NCBI GenBank assembly: GCA_905250125.1
Contig: CAJNOL010000570.1
Coordinates: 59,153 to 123,152 of the forward strand
Length of the DNA: 64,000 nucleotides
DNA from: Rotaria sordida
Taxonomy: Eukaryota > Rotifera > Eurotatoria > Philodinida > Philodinidae
Direction: 5' to 3'
The notes under the pieces: model-generated
Databases searched by the model: none
Told to the model about the DNA's origin: nothing
The model's input: only the letters and a program-made list of their open reading frames with translations
Position numbers and translations under genes: made by a program
Part shown: in pieces, positions 62,577 to 64,000 of the stretch
Layout: the number at the start of each line of letters is the position of its first letter
How positions within the stretch are numbered: position 1 is the stretch's first letter

Positions 62577-64000
62577 TTCTGCTTTGTTTACGAATAATGT
62601 TAATATCTTTAAAAAAAATGCAACGATGTTTCGCTTTTATATATGTTTAAATCTTTTACTCCCACACTATTTTTCTTTTCTTTCCATTTCTCTCATAAGT
62701 TTCTTTTTTCAACATTCATATTTCATTCGTTCTCGTTAAAAACAAGCATGATGTTTGTCAGTAATCAATGGAGATAATGTGCGAGTCTATAGAGAGAAAA
62801 ACATCGGCAGGTTAGGAAGAGATTCATATACGTAATATATGACTCGTATAGTCTGCTTTACTTTCTATTCCTTTTCATCAACAAAGTGAATAGTCATCAT
62901 TTTTCTATTAAAAATACATAAAAAAATCAACGAATCACCATTTTTCAATGAATCAGAATCATTAGTCGTACAGGTATGTAGGTGGGTTGTACCTGACTTG
63001 CGATGCAAAATAATCATTTGAAACATATGCAAATCGATTACAGCAGGTGTTTAGACATTACAATGAATGATTTTGATGGTTTGTTACCTTTAAAGTTTAT
63101 CTTTCGGTGTATACTTTGTCGTTTACCTTGAATAATGATGACTGCCTAGAAAAAAAAGAATAACAACTGACATATAGTTAACCATTGCGTGAATAGAATA
63201 TGAGTAAATGATATTGTCTTTACTTTATAGAACTAATTATATGAATAAAAATTGTATAAAGAATGGAAATATGTCAAATCTAATAATAGAAAATACGTTT
63301 ATTTTTTTTAATTTAGTTTAAACAACAAAATTTTCTATACGTATAATTTCATTCAATTTAAAATGTACGTAATTATACAAAACGAAATATTCTAAATACT
63401 AAATTTTTCTCTAATTAATTAAAAATAGTCCTAAATTTTTGTCCAATGTAATTAATTATTGCAATGACGAACTTAGGATTTTGGTGAATAGGACTAAACA
63501 TAGTCACAAGACGTGTTTTCATGTCAATTTCAAATCGTATCAGCTCATTTTTCGGCGTTTCCTGCTGAGAAAAATAGTTCGGAAGGAATTGGCGACTGCA
63601 CTCAATACTCCCACTCGAAATTCGTCACTTGTTTATCAATGATTGTAAATGTGATTTAATTCATTGTTTAGAAGAAAATATTCAAACGATTTCTTTTCAA
63701 ATTCATTAGACGTGATATAAAAAAAAACTATTTTTTTCATGTTAAGTAAATATTTCATTTTATTAAATTTTTACATAATATTGAATTAGATAATTCACCA
63801 AAATATAAAATCAAAGATTCTAAAAATATAATAATCTAAATTAGTATTGCACAATGTATTAATATAAATTCAAATGAATATTAATTATCCTATGTAAAAT
63901 AAGATATTTGTGGGTGTATTGATAGAAATCTATTAATTGGGTACCACTGTGCAAAAAAAAAAAATAAGTAAACGAAACTAATGATGATATATGAGAATGA
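62577..64000. other. Upstream flank of the LIM gene
   Basis: About 1.4 kb of A/T-rich sequence that should hold the LIM gene promoter. A frame at 63439-63642 has no motif or splice support. No repeat or RNA gene was seen. Confidence 0.5.

Noticed and set aside
63439..63642. 67-residue frame near the right edge
   Set aside because: No motif and no splice partner within the window.

Overview
This is a nuclear, AT-rich (roughly 70-75 % A+T by eye) animal window. It carries a dense set of conserved eukaryotic genes with many short introns (mostly 45-90 bp, GT...AG, T-rich 3' ends) and few long ones. An innexin and a TMEM132 family protein point to an animal, and the innexin to a protostome-type lineage. 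The tiny introns, strong A/T-ending codon use, short spacing between same-strand genes, and a pyrimidine tract plus AG just before most start codons fit a rotifer, most likely a bdelloid (Rotaria/Adineta-like). That taxon is an inference from style and was not tested by any search.

Layout. 0.7-1.5 kb (-): small unrecognised single-pass membrane protein. 2.6-4.2 kb (+): cyclase-associated protein CAP. 4.7-10 kb: foldback repeats and a decayed secreted-protein gene. 11.2-12.4 kb (+): intronless innexin. 15.4-16.0 kb (+): Rad6-like ubiquitin-conjugating enzyme with an acidic tail. 17.5-18.5 kb: cluster of CCCAG-ended repeats. 18.9-20.4 kb (+): ribosomal proteins eS10 and eL32 in tandem. 22.1-25.7 kb (+): SNX5/6-type sorting nexin. 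27.8-30.6 kb (+): two adjacent Sds3/BRMS1-like genes. 30.7-37.5 kb (+): Integrator subunit 5. 37.8-38.6 kb: mariner-like MITE. 40.8-43.6 kb (+): type II NADH dehydrogenase. 43.7-46.9 kb (+): TMEM132. 47.4-48.0 kb (-): BAG1-like ubiquitin-domain protein. 48.3-53.2 kb (-): DDX55/Spb4 helicase. 53.3-55.0 kb (-): NDUFS8. 55.8-60.4 kb (+): CECR2-type bromodomain protein. 60.9-62.6 kb (-): single-LIM protein with a long polar tail. The rest is non-coding.

How the parts relate. There is no metabolic operon in the bacterial sense. Genes sit in tight same-strand runs: eS10-eL32; the Sds3-like pair plus INTS5; NDH-2 plus TMEM132; NDUFS8-DDX55-BAG1-like. Spacers are about 130-310 bp, and many start codons follow an acceptor-like AG closely, consistent with spliced-leader trans-splicing of clustered transcripts. 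NDH-2 and the complex I subunit NDUFS8 are both mitochondrial NADH-oxidation proteins but lie in separate clusters on opposite strands. NDUFS8 and CECR2 diverge from one 717-bp spacer that holds a perfect CRE palindrome.

The main non-genic theme is an abundance of foldback (inverted-repeat) elements. Nine or so separate ones are readable directly, five of them inside introns. Most of the very long introns (DDX55, NDH-2, CECR2, INTS5, SNX6) carry a foldback insertion or a dispersed repeat. No RNA gene, CRISPR array or intact transposase was recognised. Exon boundaries were worked out by hand from reading frame and splice signals; each multi-exon model closes in frame.
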